The position numbers and the translations under genes were made by a program. The notes under the pieces were generated by a model. The model saw only the letters and a list, made by a program, of their open reading frames with translations. It searched no databases and had not been told where the DNA came from. From Carboxylicivirga agarovorans (lineage in GTDB: Bacteria > Bacteroidota > Bacteroidia > Bacteroidales > Marinilabiliaceae), in NCBI RefSeq assembly GCF_050589845.1, contig NZ_JBNGPA010000020.1, forward strand, positions 43,335 through 107,334: a stretch of DNA of 64,000 nt. Direction: 5' to 3'. This document shows positions 16,195 through 25,574 of the stretch, one piece after another. Numbering within the stretch: position 1 is the first letter of the stretch; each line of letters opens with the position of its first letter.

Positions 16195-17694
16195 CTAATG
16201 TACATGCCCGGCATGTGGATCAACACTACTGGAAACAGCTGCCAGCTTCACAAAAGTTGCACCTCGTGCTACAAATCGTTCATTGTTATTTAATCCTTGT
16301 GTAATAACATATGAATCTCCATCTGTAGCTCCCAGCTTTACTTGCCTCCTTTCAAACAATTCAGGTGTTAACTGAACGTATACAAAGTACATACCCTGGG
16401 TTTCAATTAATGCGGTTTTGGGAATAACAATCTCCTTTTTTGAACTAACAGTGCGCAAATACACATTTGTAAAACCACCAACTGTAAGTCTCTGGTTATG
16501 ATCCACCTCAATAGAAACCGGTAATAAATAAGCATTTTCACTGACTGCCTGCCCCACTGAAACTATTCGTCCATTTAAGTCGGCTAAAGAAACAATTGTT
16601 CCGTTATTCAACTCGATATTAGCATCGTACAGTGAATTAAGCATGGGAAGATGCCTGGGCCTAAGCATTGCTTTCAGCAACATCTTTTTTGCTTGTACCA
16701 TGGTAAATAATGCTGTTCCAGCTTCCACATATTGGCCATTTTCAACTAATAACTGATTTACAAAACCTTCTGATTCGGCCACTACCTTTTCACCGCTTAG
16801 TCCTACAGTATTCTGCAAATTAGTCCAATGTGTCCTGGCTTTATCAAATCGCGCCTTTGATTCCAAAAACTGTTTATCCGATACTATCTTCTGGCTATTT
16901 AAGCGCTTATCCCGCTCATAGTCAGCCATAGCTATGTCATATTCTACCTTAGCTTCCTGCAACCTAATAAGCGCATTGTTATCCGTCAATCCCTCACCGG
17001 TGACAGTCATTAGCCACTCACCTGGTTTCACAGCCTGCCCTGCAGAAATAATACCTGATGAAAGCTTTACAAAACCATTTGTTTTAGCTGAAACAATAAA
17101 CTGACCAGTAGGGGAAAAATCAACTTTAGCACCAGACTTTATAACATTACCAAACTCCATCATATCTGGCATTTGCGTCATGAAATCAACTTTCCATGCC
17201 TGTTCTTTGGTAAAACTTATGCCATTAGCAGAAACTGGTAGATTAGCTTCAGTAAGATGTACAGCATCATGCTGATTCTTATAGACATTTACATTTGTCA
17301 CTGATACTTTATGTTTTTTCCCCTGCACTGTTAAGATAAATTCAAGATATCCTACTCCCGCTGTTTGCGGCTGAATAACTACCTTAAATATTCCATCCTG
17401 GACAGCTTGATCACTTTTCACTTTTAAACCCTTTTGTCCAACAATAAGAGCCACTTCAACTTCACTGGCCACTACCGGCTTAAAGGAGCTTAAATCGGTG
17501 AAATGTATGATCATCTGAGAATTGGCCCCAACAGCAAGGGGTTCTACATCTGCAAACACTTCAATGGAATTTGAATAACCGGTATAAGGAATGGTTATAT
17601 CATCATGTGAGTGCCCCTCATTATGATGCTTTTGACCACAAGCCACTAATAAAGCCATGCCAAACAAACAGGCTATATATTTAAAATATTTCAT
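16195..17694 (-). CDS. RND periplasmic adaptor (membrane fusion protein), lipoprotein
   Basis: Links the inner-membrane pump to the outer-membrane channel. The start at 17694 (MKYFKYIACLFG) gives a lipoprotein signal with lipobox LLVACG, so it is anchored by Cys near residue 19; the upstream frame to 17742 lacks signal-peptide character. A HNEGHSHDD metal-binding stretch follows the lipid site. Barrel-sandwich and alpha-hairpin regions span about 160-330, with a beta-barrel and membrane-proximal domain after. The C-terminus DPHAGHVH is another His cluster. It lies 11 bases upstream of the RND gene. Confidence 0.9.
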   Translation of the reverse strand: MKYFKYIACLFGMALLVACGQKHHNEGHSHDDITIPYTGYSNSIEVFADVEPLAVGANSQMIIHFTDLSSFKPVVASEVEVALIVGQKGLKVKSDQAVQDGIFKVVIQPQTAGVGYLEFILTVQGKKHKVSVTNVNVYKNQHDAVHLTEANLPVSANGISFTKEQAWKVDFMTQMPDMMEFGNVIKSGAKVDFSPTGQFIVSAKTNGFVKLSSGIISAGQAVKPGEWLMTVTGEGLTDNNALIRLQEAKVEYDIAMADYERDKRLNSQKIVSDKQFLESKARFDKARTHWTNLQNTVGLSGEKVVAESEGFVNQLLVENGQYVEAGTALFTMVQAKKMLLKAMLRPRHLPMLNSLYDANIELNNGTIVSLADLNGRIVSVGQAVSENAYLLPVSIEVDHNQRLTVGGFTNVYLRTVSSKKEIVIPKTALIETQGMYFVYVQLTPELFERRQVKLGATDGDSYVITQGLNNNERFVARGATFVKLAAVSSSVDPHAGHVH

Positions 17695-17785
17695 AAAATT
17701 AGTATTGTAATTCAATCTAATGTTCAAGAAAAGCAACACCAACAGTAAATAATCTTACTGCTGATGTCTTTCTTTTATCGTCACC

Positions 17786-18070
17786 TTAATTGTGATCGTG
17801 ATCATGTCCATGTTCGTGGTCATGATCATGCTGGTGCTTTTCTTCGTGCGTTGTGCACTCTTCTTTTGTAGCACAGCTGTCTTTACTGCATTTCGAACAA
17901 TCGTGTTCTTTCACCTCAAAGGCTTCCTGAGAAGGAGCTTCATGCTCATGAGCTTCATGAACAGTGCCATCCGCATGCACATGTGTGCCCTCTTTCTGCT
18001 CTGCTTTTTTTGTGCCGCACGACGATAAGATCAAGGCTGATACAGCCATAATGAAAAGTAATTTTCGCAT
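17786..18070 (-). CDS. Histidine- and cysteine-rich lipoprotein, probable metal-binding accessory
   Basis: A 94-residue lipoprotein with lipobox LILSSC at about 13-18. The body has three metal-binding zones: HVHADGTVHEAHEHE, a Cys cluster (HDCSKCSKDSC, then EECTTHEE), and a tail of alternating His and Asp. This suggests capture or buffering of soft divalent metals at the membrane surface before export by the pump encoded next. The exact family is not recognised; the assignment rests on composition and operon position. No enzymatic domain is visible. Confidence 0.7.
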   Translation of the reverse strand: MRKLLFIMAVSALILSSCGTKKAEQKEGTHVHADGTVHEAHEHEAPSQEAFEVKEHDCSKCSKDSCATKEECTTHEEKHQHDHDHEHGHDHDHN

Positions 18071-18157
18071 GATTCAATAGATTGAATTAGATAAATAAAA
18101 GAATAGTCCAATACCATTAGATCAACTATTGCATTGGATAATGTCGTAAAATGTAAA

Positions 18158-18607
18158 TCATGCTAAAGCCGGCGGTGCCCTTAGTGGGACCGCATAATTA
18201 TAGCCCTCCGGAAGTCGTTGGAGGAAATAATCAAATTCGTTCTTAGGTAATTCTTTAACCGGTTCATATAATTGAAGAAAATCACTGTTTAAAACAACAA
18301 CAGCAATAAGAACCTGTGTTTTTGAATTGACAGGCTGTACTTCAAAATGACAAGCTTCATGTGGCTCATGTGAATGAGAATGTTTTACCTGATCATCTTC
18401 GTCATGCGCGTGAGACGCATGTGTATGATGATGAGGCTCGTCTCCATGATGATGGTGATGATGACCTGTATCTTCAGCGCAAATGACAGCAACTATGTTG
18501 TTAACAAGATCCAGGTGGTGATGATGAGGAATAACATTATGAGCGAATACAATACTGTATATCGCCAATAATAACAATGCTATTTTTCTCCTTAGATGAA
18601 TCATCAC
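18158..18607 (-). CDS. Exported histidine-rich protein, first gene of the efflux operon
   Basis: A 149-residue protein with an N-terminal hydrophobic segment (ALLLLAIYSIVFAHNVIP) that could be a signal peptide or anchor. It is followed by HHHH, a six-His run, and further mixed His/Asp/Glu motifs up to about residue 90. The C-terminal part (VLIAVVVLNSDFLQLYEP, then FDYFLQRLPEGYNYA) is less charged. Proteins of this kind often precede heavy-metal RND genes in Bacteroidota. A role in metal binding or sensing is inferred. The family name is not recognised. Confidence 0.65.
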   Translation of the reverse strand: MMIHLRRKIALLLLAIYSIVFAHNVIPHHHHLDLVNNIVAVICAEDTGHHHHHHGDEPHHHTHASHAHDEDDQVKHSHSHEPHEACHFEVQPVNSKTQVLIAVVVLNSDFLQLYEPVKELPKNEFDYFLQRLPEGYNYAVPLRAPPALA

Positions 18608-18832
18608 TGCAATTTTAGCACAAAAAAACTAAACAAAAAATGATATAGGAAATTATTAACAGTTGATCCACAGCCTGCATATAGAAGGTAATGTGAAGAG
18701 ATGCGATGAGAGTGACCAGTTCAAGCTCGTCTTGGTTGTTTAACTTTTATATAAGTTGTCGCCTGCATCTCTATTGCTTATTTCCTAAATTACCTTAAGA
18801 GTATAATATTATAAAGGCATGTTTCTAACAAG

Positions 18833-18880
18833 CGTATCAGTTCGACGGATAATCGATTCTACAATTCGACATTCTATCCA
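18833..18880. repeat. Short 8-base periodic repeat, same family as at 6158
   Basis: Six in-phase octamers, including TTCGACGG (18841), TTCTACAA (18857) and TTCGACAT (18865). It ends eight bases from the stop of the DUF5686 gene, much as the 6313 array ends beside gshF. Confidence 0.6.
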
Positions 18881-18888
18881 CTTATTTT

Positions 18889-21384
18889 TTACAAACTCAA
18901 CTCAAACTTAGCCCGAATACCAAACTCAGGTGCTCCAATATCTGAGTGCGGTGTTAATCGCCAGATGGCTTCTATACGAAATAAGCGAATAATATTTTCC
19001 AAACCTGCTCCAAGCTCTACATAAGGCTGATCAAGAGCCTGAACACTTGCTGGTAGTTCAATTGTTTCATACTGTTTATCACTCAGTGAGCCATACATGA
19101 CTTTGGCTGAAAACACCTCTCGTAATCCCAGGTTTTTAAGCAAAGGCATCCGGTTAAAGAAGAATCCATTCAGGTGATAATCGGTGTATAAGTGTACATA
19201 TTTATCGTGGGCGTACTCCAGGTAGTTAAGCATATTAAAATCGTAATTATAATAGCCATAGGTTTCATTTCCCCGCGGTATTTCAAGCAGTGTAAACGGC
19301 ACTTTTCCAAAGATAGCACCACCTTCCAGGGCATAACGAAAATATGTTTGCCCAATATTGATCCGGTGTTTAACAGTTGCATGTAACTTGGTATAGTCGT
19401 GACTGACATTATTAAACTCAGCCCTTCCGGCTGTAAATGCCAGGTTTACTATGGGATAATCAGTTGATACATACAAGCGCATAAACTCATCATCGATTAT
19501 CTTTTCCTGGAACGAAAATCGAAAATCAAGTGTTGCCTCATAAACCCCAATGGCGTCAACCGCCTGAGATTGATAAATAAAAGGATAATATTCCGGAGAA
19601 AACTGCTTGCGATATTCGAGGTTCAAACGACTTGACAAACCTGTACGCCATTCATGCTCATAGTTAAGACTCACGTTTTGCTGGCGGTGCAGCTCATTAA
19701 ACTCATCCCTGACAAAAAAGGCTGAAACAAGGTTATTCTCCGATGGTGTCAGCATATTTTCATACAGGTATAGTATCTTTCGGTTCTCTCCCATCCTGAT
19801 GTACCTGTCATCATAATAGAGCTTAAAAACTTTACGTTTAGGCGTTTTAAACTTATACCCCAGGCCGGAGGCTCCTGTAAAACGCTTTGTCCGGGTTCCG
19901 TACCCCAAACCACCCCAAAACATCCAGTTGCGACTGATCTCCTTACTTGTACGCCCGCCAACAAACAAGCGAAAGCCTTCAATCTTGTTGGCTTGTAAGA
20001 AATCCATATAAGGCCCCAACTCAATATTACCAATATCATAATAACCCGTCATAAACATACGGGTAGCGTTATCCGCAATTTTCACGATGGGGATGTTATT
20101 AATAGAATCAATGACCTGGTACATATCCTCCTCTTTATCACTTATTTGAATATGCCTGGCATCAGCCCAGTACGATTCTTCCCTGTCGTAGGAGTTATCG
20201 AGTTTAATGGACTCATAACTTAAACTCCTGGCACTCAATACAATTTCCTCCTGCGGGTTTATTTCAATATTACGAAAGGATACCTGTTGAGTAAAATCAA
20301 GCCCCATCTCACGTTTTCCGGCTCCTATATCAAAAGGCAGGTAGTCAAACTTTGCATCTATTTTCTGTTTTTTATAAAATGGCTGTCCGCCTTCCAGCAC
20401 CTGGTACTCCACCTCCAGGCTCATATCTTTTAAAAAATTCAGATTGGTTTTGGACGATAAGCTTGCATTGATCTTAATAATATCAAAGCCATCCTCGTCA
20501 ATCCACATGGTTCCTCGAAACACCTTATCGTGCTTGCGTTTAGGAACAAACAGCACTTCAAAGTGCTTGGAACTGTCTGTCATTACACTATCCTGAATGT
20601 AGTAGTTGTAATAAAACCAACCATTGGTGGTTGCCGGACTAACAAAGTTCTCTTCAAAAACCTTAATAAAGTTGGAGTAGAAATTATATTGCATGTCCAG
20701 GCCAGATGTATAGCCACTTATTTCGTAGTCACCAAGCACCCCCAACCCTTTGGTTTTATCGGCTACGATGGTTGACTTCTGCTTCAATGGTTTGCGCTGA
20801 TACTCATTGTTAACTACCTGCTCCGACAGGTAAACCGGTAAATAACGTGAACCATCATCAGCGGTCCTGAACAAGGACTGATGATTACGAAAGTTATTGG
20901 AGTTCATGATCGAGCTATCAACATTGGTTACAGAATACTGCCACCTGGTGTATTTCTCATATGAATAACGCTCATGCAGGTCCGGGTTGTTTTGCGCTTT
21001 ATTCTTCACGAGGCTCTTCATCAATGACCTGATCCTGCTGTCATCCGGTTTTACCGATACTTCGTGTAACTCTACATCTTCAGGCTCCAGGTAAATGGTT
21101 AATGGATTCTTTTGGCCTGCATAAGCCAGTTCTGTATTTCGATAGCCAATGGACGAAAAAACAAGTGTATCGACATTCGTATTGTTTTTCAGATAGAAAA
21201 TGCCGTCAGCACCACTCACTGTTCCAATGGTCGTTCCTTTGAAATAAATATTAACCATAGGAATAACATCTTTATCCCTGGCATCTTTAACAACACCCCT
21301 TATCTCGGTTCTTTGAGCACTTACCGGAAAGGATATCAGACAAATTATATAAGTAAGAAATATATAATGAATTGTTTTCTTCAT
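18889..21384 (-). CDS. DUF5686 outer-membrane protein with carboxypeptidase-regulatory-like N-terminus
   Basis: An 831-residue Bacteroidota outer-membrane protein of unknown role. Signal peptide at 1-23 ends in SAQ. A CarboxypepD_reg-like beta-sandwich covers about 27-105 (EIRGVVKDARDKDVIPMVNI, GTVSGADGIFYL, FSSIGY). The DUF5686 region then runs to the end, with many alternating aromatic strands in the last 350 residues that suggest a beta barrel. The final FGIRAKFELSL has the aromatic-hydrophobic C-terminus typical of barrels. It is monocistronic and divergent from PAP2. TonB-dependent receptors also carry the N-terminal domain, but no plug domain is present. Confidence 0.85.
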   Translation of the reverse strand: MKKTIHYIFLTYIICLISFPVSAQRTEIRGVVKDARDKDVIPMVNIYFKGTTIGTVSGADGIFYLKNNTNVDTLVFSSIGYRNTELAYAGQKNPLTIYLEPEDVELHEVSVKPDDSRIRSLMKSLVKNKAQNNPDLHERYSYEKYTRWQYSVTNVDSSIMNSNNFRNHQSLFRTADDGSRYLPVYLSEQVVNNEYQRKPLKQKSTIVADKTKGLGVLGDYEISGYTSGLDMQYNFYSNFIKVFEENFVSPATTNGWFYYNYYIQDSVMTDSSKHFEVLFVPKRKHDKVFRGTMWIDEDGFDIIKINASLSSKTNLNFLKDMSLEVEYQVLEGGQPFYKKQKIDAKFDYLPFDIGAGKREMGLDFTQQVSFRNIEINPQEEIVLSARSLSYESIKLDNSYDREESYWADARHIQISDKEEDMYQVIDSINNIPIVKIADNATRMFMTGYYDIGNIELGPYMDFLQANKIEGFRLFVGGRTSKEISRNWMFWGGLGYGTRTKRFTGASGLGYKFKTPKRKVFKLYYDDRYIRMGENRKILYLYENMLTPSENNLVSAFFVRDEFNELHRQQNVSLNYEHEWRTGLSSRLNLEYRKQFSPEYYPFIYQSQAVDAIGVYEATLDFRFSFQEKIIDDEFMRLYVSTDYPIVNLAFTAGRAEFNNVSHDYTKLHATVKHRINIGQTYFRYALEGGAIFGKVPFTLLEIPRGNETYGYYNYDFNMLNYLEYAHDKYVHLYTDYHLNGFFFNRMPLLKNLGLREVFSAKVMYGSLSDKQYETIELPASVQALDQPYVELGAGLENIIRLFRIEAIWRLTPHSDIGAPEFGIRAKFELSL

Positions 21385-21547
21385 GTAAAATCAGGTACAG
21401 GTCTTTATAATCTGAAGTCCAAATTACATAATGTAGAGCCTAAGTTCACTAAAAAAGACAACAAAATGTAGATTTTTAAGCATGAAACAGCCGGTCAATG
21501 TACTTAATTTATAATTAATACTTAATTTTAGCCTTCAAATATAAGCT

Positions 21548-22258
21548 ATGGAATTTCTGCAATCATTAATAGAACTCGATAAAGAACTTTTATTATTTCT
21601 CAACAGTTTCAACAATGGTTATTGGGACAACTTCTTCTGGATGTTTACCAGCAAGGAAGTCTGGATTCCGCTTTACCTGACATTGGCATATGTAATTTTT
21701 AAGAAACATGGCTTAAGAGGTCTGGTAACTGTGCTTTTCATTGGACTATTGATTACTTTATGCGACCAGATATCTACCAATGTGTTTAAACATGGTATTG
21801 AACGATTACGACCTTCACGCGATGAAGACCTGAAGTACCTGGTGCACTTAATTAATGGTAAAAGAGGTGGCATGTATGGCTTTGTCTCATCTCACTCCAC
21901 CAATTCATTTGGTCTGGCTCTCTTTACCTCTTTGTTATTCCGAAACAGAACCTACAGTATATTTATTTTTAGCTGGGCCGCAATCAATGCCTATTCACGG
22001 GTTTATTCCGGCGTTCATTATCCCGGCGATATCATTGGAGGCATGCTGCTTGGATTATTACTGGCACGCATTGTTTACGGCATCTATTTAAGAGTTATCC
22101 CCCGTTTCATTGTTATTTCCCATCACAATAAACGACTACTGAAAGCAGGCATAGCAGAATCGTTTTCAACAGATTACCGCATGATTTACTTTGCAATTAT
22201 AATCATGACCGGCACATTACTTACTGCGGCAAAAGTAATGCTGAAAATTACGGGTTAA
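21548..22258 (+). CDS. PAP2 family membrane phosphatase
   Basis: Membrane lipid phosphatase, possibly acting on undecaprenyl diphosphate or phosphatidic acid. The three-part acid-phosphatase signature is present: KHGIERLRPSR near 81, SSHSTNSFG near 115, and SRVYSGVHYPGDIIGG near 155 with catalytic His and Asp. There are six hydrophobic segments in 236 residues. Its stop overlaps the convergent DMT gene by four bases. The substrate cannot be fixed. Confidence 0.9.
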   Translation: MEFLQSLIELDKELLLFLNSFNNGYWDNFFWMFTSKEVWIPLYLTLAYVIFKKHGLRGLVTVLFIGLLITLCDQISTNVFKHGIERLRPSRDEDLKYLVHLINGKRGGMYGFVSSHSTNSFGLALFTSLLFRNRTYSIFIFSWAAINAYSRVYSGVHYPGDIIGGMLLGLLLARIVYGIYLRVIPRFIVISHHNKRLLKAGIAESFSTDYRMIYFAIIIMTGTLLTAAKVMLKITG

Positions 22259-23181
22259 AAGCTAAAAAGAACTATAACGCCCAAAACTGCAATCACTGCA
22301 CCTATAAGCTCCTTGACGGTTACCCGCTCTTTAAAAAGAATAATTGCCGGTGGAATGATCAATACTGGTACTATCGCCATTATGGTGGATGCCACTCCTG
22401 TGGTCGTGTATTTTATGGCTAAGAGGGAAAATGATACACCTAGAAACGGTCCGAAAAACGCACCAATGGAGATACGCACCATGGCTGCTCCATAACTTAA
22501 CGCTTTAATAACCTTGGGCCAATGCCCCGTGAAAATAAACAAAATACTAAAGCCAACAGTACCGGCTATTACCCGAATCATTGTTGCCGAGGCCGGATCA
22601 TAATCGCCCATACCCAACTTACTTAATACAAGTCCCAGCCCCTGACCTGCTGCCCCTCCAAAAGCCAGCAATATTCCTTTTACAGGATATTTTATCTCTA
22701 TACGTTTTCCTTTATCGGGCTTACCCAATATGACAAGGCAGATTCCCCCCATCGTAACCAACATACCTGTTATATGGGCGAGTGTCAGTTGTTCACCAAG
22801 TATGATCCAGCCAAATAAAGCTGCCAGAGGAGGCGACAAGGACATAACGAGCATTGAAATGCGTGCGCCAACCACAACAAAGGCTCTGAACAGAAGCATA
22901 TCGCCAATAACAAAACCTACCAGACCACTCACCGACAACCAAAACCACTGATAGGTATCTGCTCCTTCAGGAAAAAAGTAACCAAAGCGAATGTATTGGG
23001 CCGTCCCCAACAGTACGATAGCCATTACAAGCCGGATGATATTGACCGACATGGAACCAACTTTTTTACCCGCCGATTCAAAGGATAAGGAAGTAAATGT
23101 CCAGCAAATAGCAGTAACCAGAGCTGCAAACTCTCCAAGGTGATTTGTTATGAATTGTTCCATGAGATGTGATGTTGCCAC
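22255..23181 (-). CDS. DMT superfamily transporter, EamA type
   Basis: Inner-membrane transporter of 308 residues with ten predicted helices formed by two EamA repeats (about 15-150 and 165-305). Typical segments are CWTFTSLSFESAGKKVG near helix 1, ISMLVMSLSPPLAALFGWII near the end of repeat one, and the matching VASTIMAIVPVLIIPPAIIL in repeat two. Likely exports a metabolite or amino acid; the substrate is unknown. It converges on the PAP2 gene with a four-base overlap. Confidence 0.88.
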   Translation of the reverse strand: MATSHLMEQFITNHLGEFAALVTAICWTFTSLSFESAGKKVGSMSVNIIRLVMAIVLLGTAQYIRFGYFFPEGADTYQWFWLSVSGLVGFVIGDMLLFRAFVVVGARISMLVMSLSPPLAALFGWIILGEQLTLAHITGMLVTMGGICLVILGKPDKGKRIEIKYPVKGILLAFGGAAGQGLGLVLSKLGMGDYDPASATMIRVIAGTVGFSILFIFTGHWPKVIKALSYGAAMVRISIGAFFGPFLGVSFSLLAIKYTTTGVASTIMAIVPVLIIPPAIILFKERVTVKELIGAVIAVLGVIVLFSF

Positions 23182-23255
23182 AAAAGTAATTATTCGGATG
23201 GATATATTGCTGATTTATTAAATTGGAAACAGGGAGTCAGCAACAACCTGCAAAT

Positions 23256-23285
23256 AAAAAAAGGAGCGCCAAACGACACTCCTTT
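23256..23285 (-). terminator. Terminator of the nhaA operon
   Basis: On the minus strand AAAAGGAGTG, a short loop, then CGCTCCTTTTTTT form a GC-anchored stem followed by a T run, about 23 bases after the nhaA stop. Confidence 0.75.
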
Positions 23286-23307
23286 TGTTATATAGATAAG
23301 AACTAAT

Positions 23308-24687
23308 CTATCTTAAAGTCATTGGTTTACTTTCTTCATCCTTTTTAAGTGAATATTTCAGCAGGTAGAAACCAAATAAACCGGCTACAATAGAACCGAC
23401 AAATATACCGATCTTAGCCTGATTTAATAACTCAGGACTTCCCTTAAAGCCTAAGCTGGCAATAAAAATTGACATGGTAAATCCGATACCTCCAAGGAAT
23501 GCCAGCCCAAGGAATGACAACCATGATGAACGCTTTGGCTTAACAGCAATACCAAGTCTTACAGCTAACCATGAGAAGAAAGTGATACCGATGCCTTTAC
23601 CAAACACCAGGCTAAACGCAATGGCTATGGATAAGGAAGTAAATACTTCACCGTTACCTTCTCCATGGTGGATAATAGTAACACCCGCGTTGGCTAAGGC
23701 AAAAACAGGCAGTACAAACATACTGATGAATCCGTGAAACTGATGTTCAATAAACTGGAGTGGACTCTGAACCTTCTTAACACTGTATTCAACCTCATTG
23801 ATGGCATATAACTGATCATCGGTCAATACGCGCTCATTCTCACTTTTAGGCACAGAATCAAAACGTGTTAATCCAGACTTAATACGCGCAAGAAACTCAT
23901 TGACGTGAACCTTTGGACGAGCCGGAATAGTGAATGCTATTAACACACCTGCAATTGTTGCGTGCAAGCCAGATCCTGGTCCGTCAACACCCGACTGAAG
24001 GAACAGGTACCAGATGATGAAACCTAAGAAAGTATAGATTTTCAAATCCTGGATATTACGCAAGTTAGCAACTGTAAGTACAATTAATAATATACCGGCA
24101 ATCATCAGGTATGTCCAGTTCAGGTCACCACCATAGAACAAGGCAATAACCAATACAGCACCAAGGTCATCAACAATGGCCAGGGCTGTTAAAAATACTT
24201 TAAGAGCCAACGGTACACGCTTGCCCAATAAGGAAAGAATACCTAATGAAAAGGCGATATCTGTTGCCATGGGAATACCCCATCCTTTAGCTGCCATACC
24301 TTCAAAGCCAAATGCGAAGTACAAAATAATAGGTACTACCATTCCACCTATGGCTGCGAAAATAGGCAATGAAGCCTGCTTAAATGAACTAAGCTCCCCA
24401 GCCAGAAACTCACGCTTGATTTCCAATCCTACCACAAAAAAGAATATAGCCATCAAGCCATCATTAATCCAGTGCATCAAGCCCATTTCAACATTAAATA
24501 TTTCCGATGAAATACCAAACGGACTGTGCCAAAAATGATGATAGCTATCGTGGTCGACATTAGCCCAAACTACCGCAACCGCGGTTGCGATCATTAACAA
24601 GGCACTACCACTGGTGAAGAATTTAATAAATTTTTGAAACGGGTCACCTAATCTGCGTCGCCCGGTTCCACTTTGAATTTCACTCAT
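23308..24687 (-). CDS. nhaA: Na+/H+ antiporter NhaA
   Basis: Exports Na+ (or Li+) in exchange for H+ in the inner membrane. The 459 residues comprise 12 helices with the two transport Asp residues in ALAIVDDLGAV near 169-170, IAFSLGILSLLGKRVP before it, and HWINDGLMAIFFFVVGLEIK near 71. The loop around 265-320 is longer than in E. coli NhaA (388 residues), as in many Bacteroidota forms. The start codon lies one base after the nucleotidyltransferase stop, which makes it the last gene of the kinase-RapZ operon. Confidence 0.95.
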   Translation of the reverse strand: MSEIQSGTGRRRLGDPFQKFIKFFTSGSALLMIATAVAVVWANVDHDSYHHFWHSPFGISSEIFNVEMGLMHWINDGLMAIFFFVVGLEIKREFLAGELSSFKQASLPIFAAIGGMVVPIILYFAFGFEGMAAKGWGIPMATDIAFSLGILSLLGKRVPLALKVFLTALAIVDDLGAVLVIALFYGGDLNWTYLMIAGILLIVLTVANLRNIQDLKIYTFLGFIIWYLFLQSGVDGPGSGLHATIAGVLIAFTIPARPKVHVNEFLARIKSGLTRFDSVPKSENERVLTDDQLYAINEVEYSVKKVQSPLQFIEHQFHGFISMFVLPVFALANAGVTIIHHGEGNGEVFTSLSIAIAFSLVFGKGIGITFFSWLAVRLGIAVKPKRSSWLSFLGLAFLGGIGFTMSIFIASLGFKGSPELLNQAKIGIFVGSIVAGLFGFYLLKYSLKKDEESKPMTLR

Positions 24688-24688
24688 T

Positions 24689-25423
24689 CTATTTTAGTTT
24701 ATTTCCCTGGTTTATATATTTTTCTGCTTCTTTTAATTTTTCAATAGTCCCAACATCAAACCATGGTTCTTCATCGGCAACCCTGAATCCACTAACCTTT
24801 TTGTTTTTAGCCAGCTCCAGATAAGCCTGTATGATGGAAAAAGGCCTGATCTCTCCCAGGCTATCCAACACATGTGGCTCTACAATGTGCATCCCGCTAA
24901 AAGCCAGATCAACACTGGCATCAACCTCCCTCACTTTTATTTCATCACCGGTCTTAATGTTCTTCCAACCACACAACTGCATGTTATCATCAAACACGAG
25001 GTAACGCGATGTGCTACGTTTTTTAACCATTAAAGTTGCGTCATTTTTGTTGGATCGATGCGAATATATGAAACTTTCTACATTTGTAGATGTGATAATA
25101 TCTACATTCCTTATGAAAATCGACTTATTTGGAATGAATAAAGATTGAGCTTTTAACAAACCACCCCCTGTATCAAGCAATTGATCTGACTCATCGGAAA
25201 TTACAACATCAGCTTCCCACTTAACCGACTGGATATAATCAATAATCGTACCGGCAAAATGATGTACATTGACAACGATGCGTTCAGCCCCTGCTTTCTT
25301 CATACTCTTAATGGCATGCCACAATAACGGTTGACCATTAAACGGAGCCATGGCTTTAGGTAACTTATCGGTCAATGGTTTCAGTCGCGTACCCAGGCCG
25401 GCCGCAAAAATCATTGCATTCAC
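24689..25423 (-). CDS. Sugar nucleotidyltransferase, MurU-like
   Basis: Transfers a nucleotidyl group to a sugar 1-phosphate. The start is GTG at 25423 (M/V-N-A-M-I-F); an internal ATG three codons on would remove part of the first strand. Signature AAGLGTRLKPLTDKLPKAM at about 7-25, HHFAGTIIDYI near 53, DESDQLLDTGGGLL near 76, and VDIITS near 108 for metal binding. The 244 residues match MurU (MurNAc-1-P uridylyltransferase) and related GDP-mannose synthases. The adjacent kinase-RapZ fusion resembles the AmgK-MurU pairing of peptidoglycan recycling, so a MurNAc or GlcNAc derivative is the favoured substrate. Confidence 0.82.
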   Translation of the reverse strand: MNAMIFAAGLGTRLKPLTDKLPKAMAPFNGQPLLWHAIKSMKKAGAERIVVNVHHFAGTIIDYIQSVKWEADVVISDESDQLLDTGGGLLKAQSLFIPNKSIFIRNVDIITSTNVESFIYSHRSNKNDATLMVKKRSTSRYLVFDDNMQLCGWKNIKTGDEIKVREVDASVDLAFSGMHIVEPHVLDSLGEIRPFSIIQAYLELAKNKKVSGFRVADEEPWFDVGTIEKLKEAEKYINQGNKLK

Positions 25424-25425
25424 TA

Positions 25426-25563
25426 CTATTTAATCTTTTTAGGTTTACACAACTTATCCTCTTTTTTGGAGCCGATGCCACATTTTTTACATTCATACAT
25501 ATGGCTTTCTTTCACAACAGGATGTTTTAGCTTCTCTTTGTCTTTACACTTTTTCTTTGCCAT
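25426..25563 (-). CDS. 45-residue lysine-rich protein with CxxC zinc-ribbon-like motif
   Basis: A small frame fills the gap between the kinase-RapZ gene and the nucleotidyltransferase: ATG 11 bases after the first, stop two bases before the second. It encodes MAKKKCKDKEKLKHP, then HMYECKKCGIGSKKEDKLCK, ending PKKIK. Cysteines at 6, 25, 28 and 39 could bind one zinc, and a quarter or more of residues are Lys. Tight spacing on both sides and sensible composition argue for a real gene. Function is unknown; RNA or protein binding by a mini zinc ribbon is a guess. Confidence 0.7.
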   Translation of the reverse strand: MAKKKCKDKEKLKHPVVKESHMYECKKCGIGSKKEDKLCKPKKIK

Positions 25564-25574
25564 GGTTAAAACGT

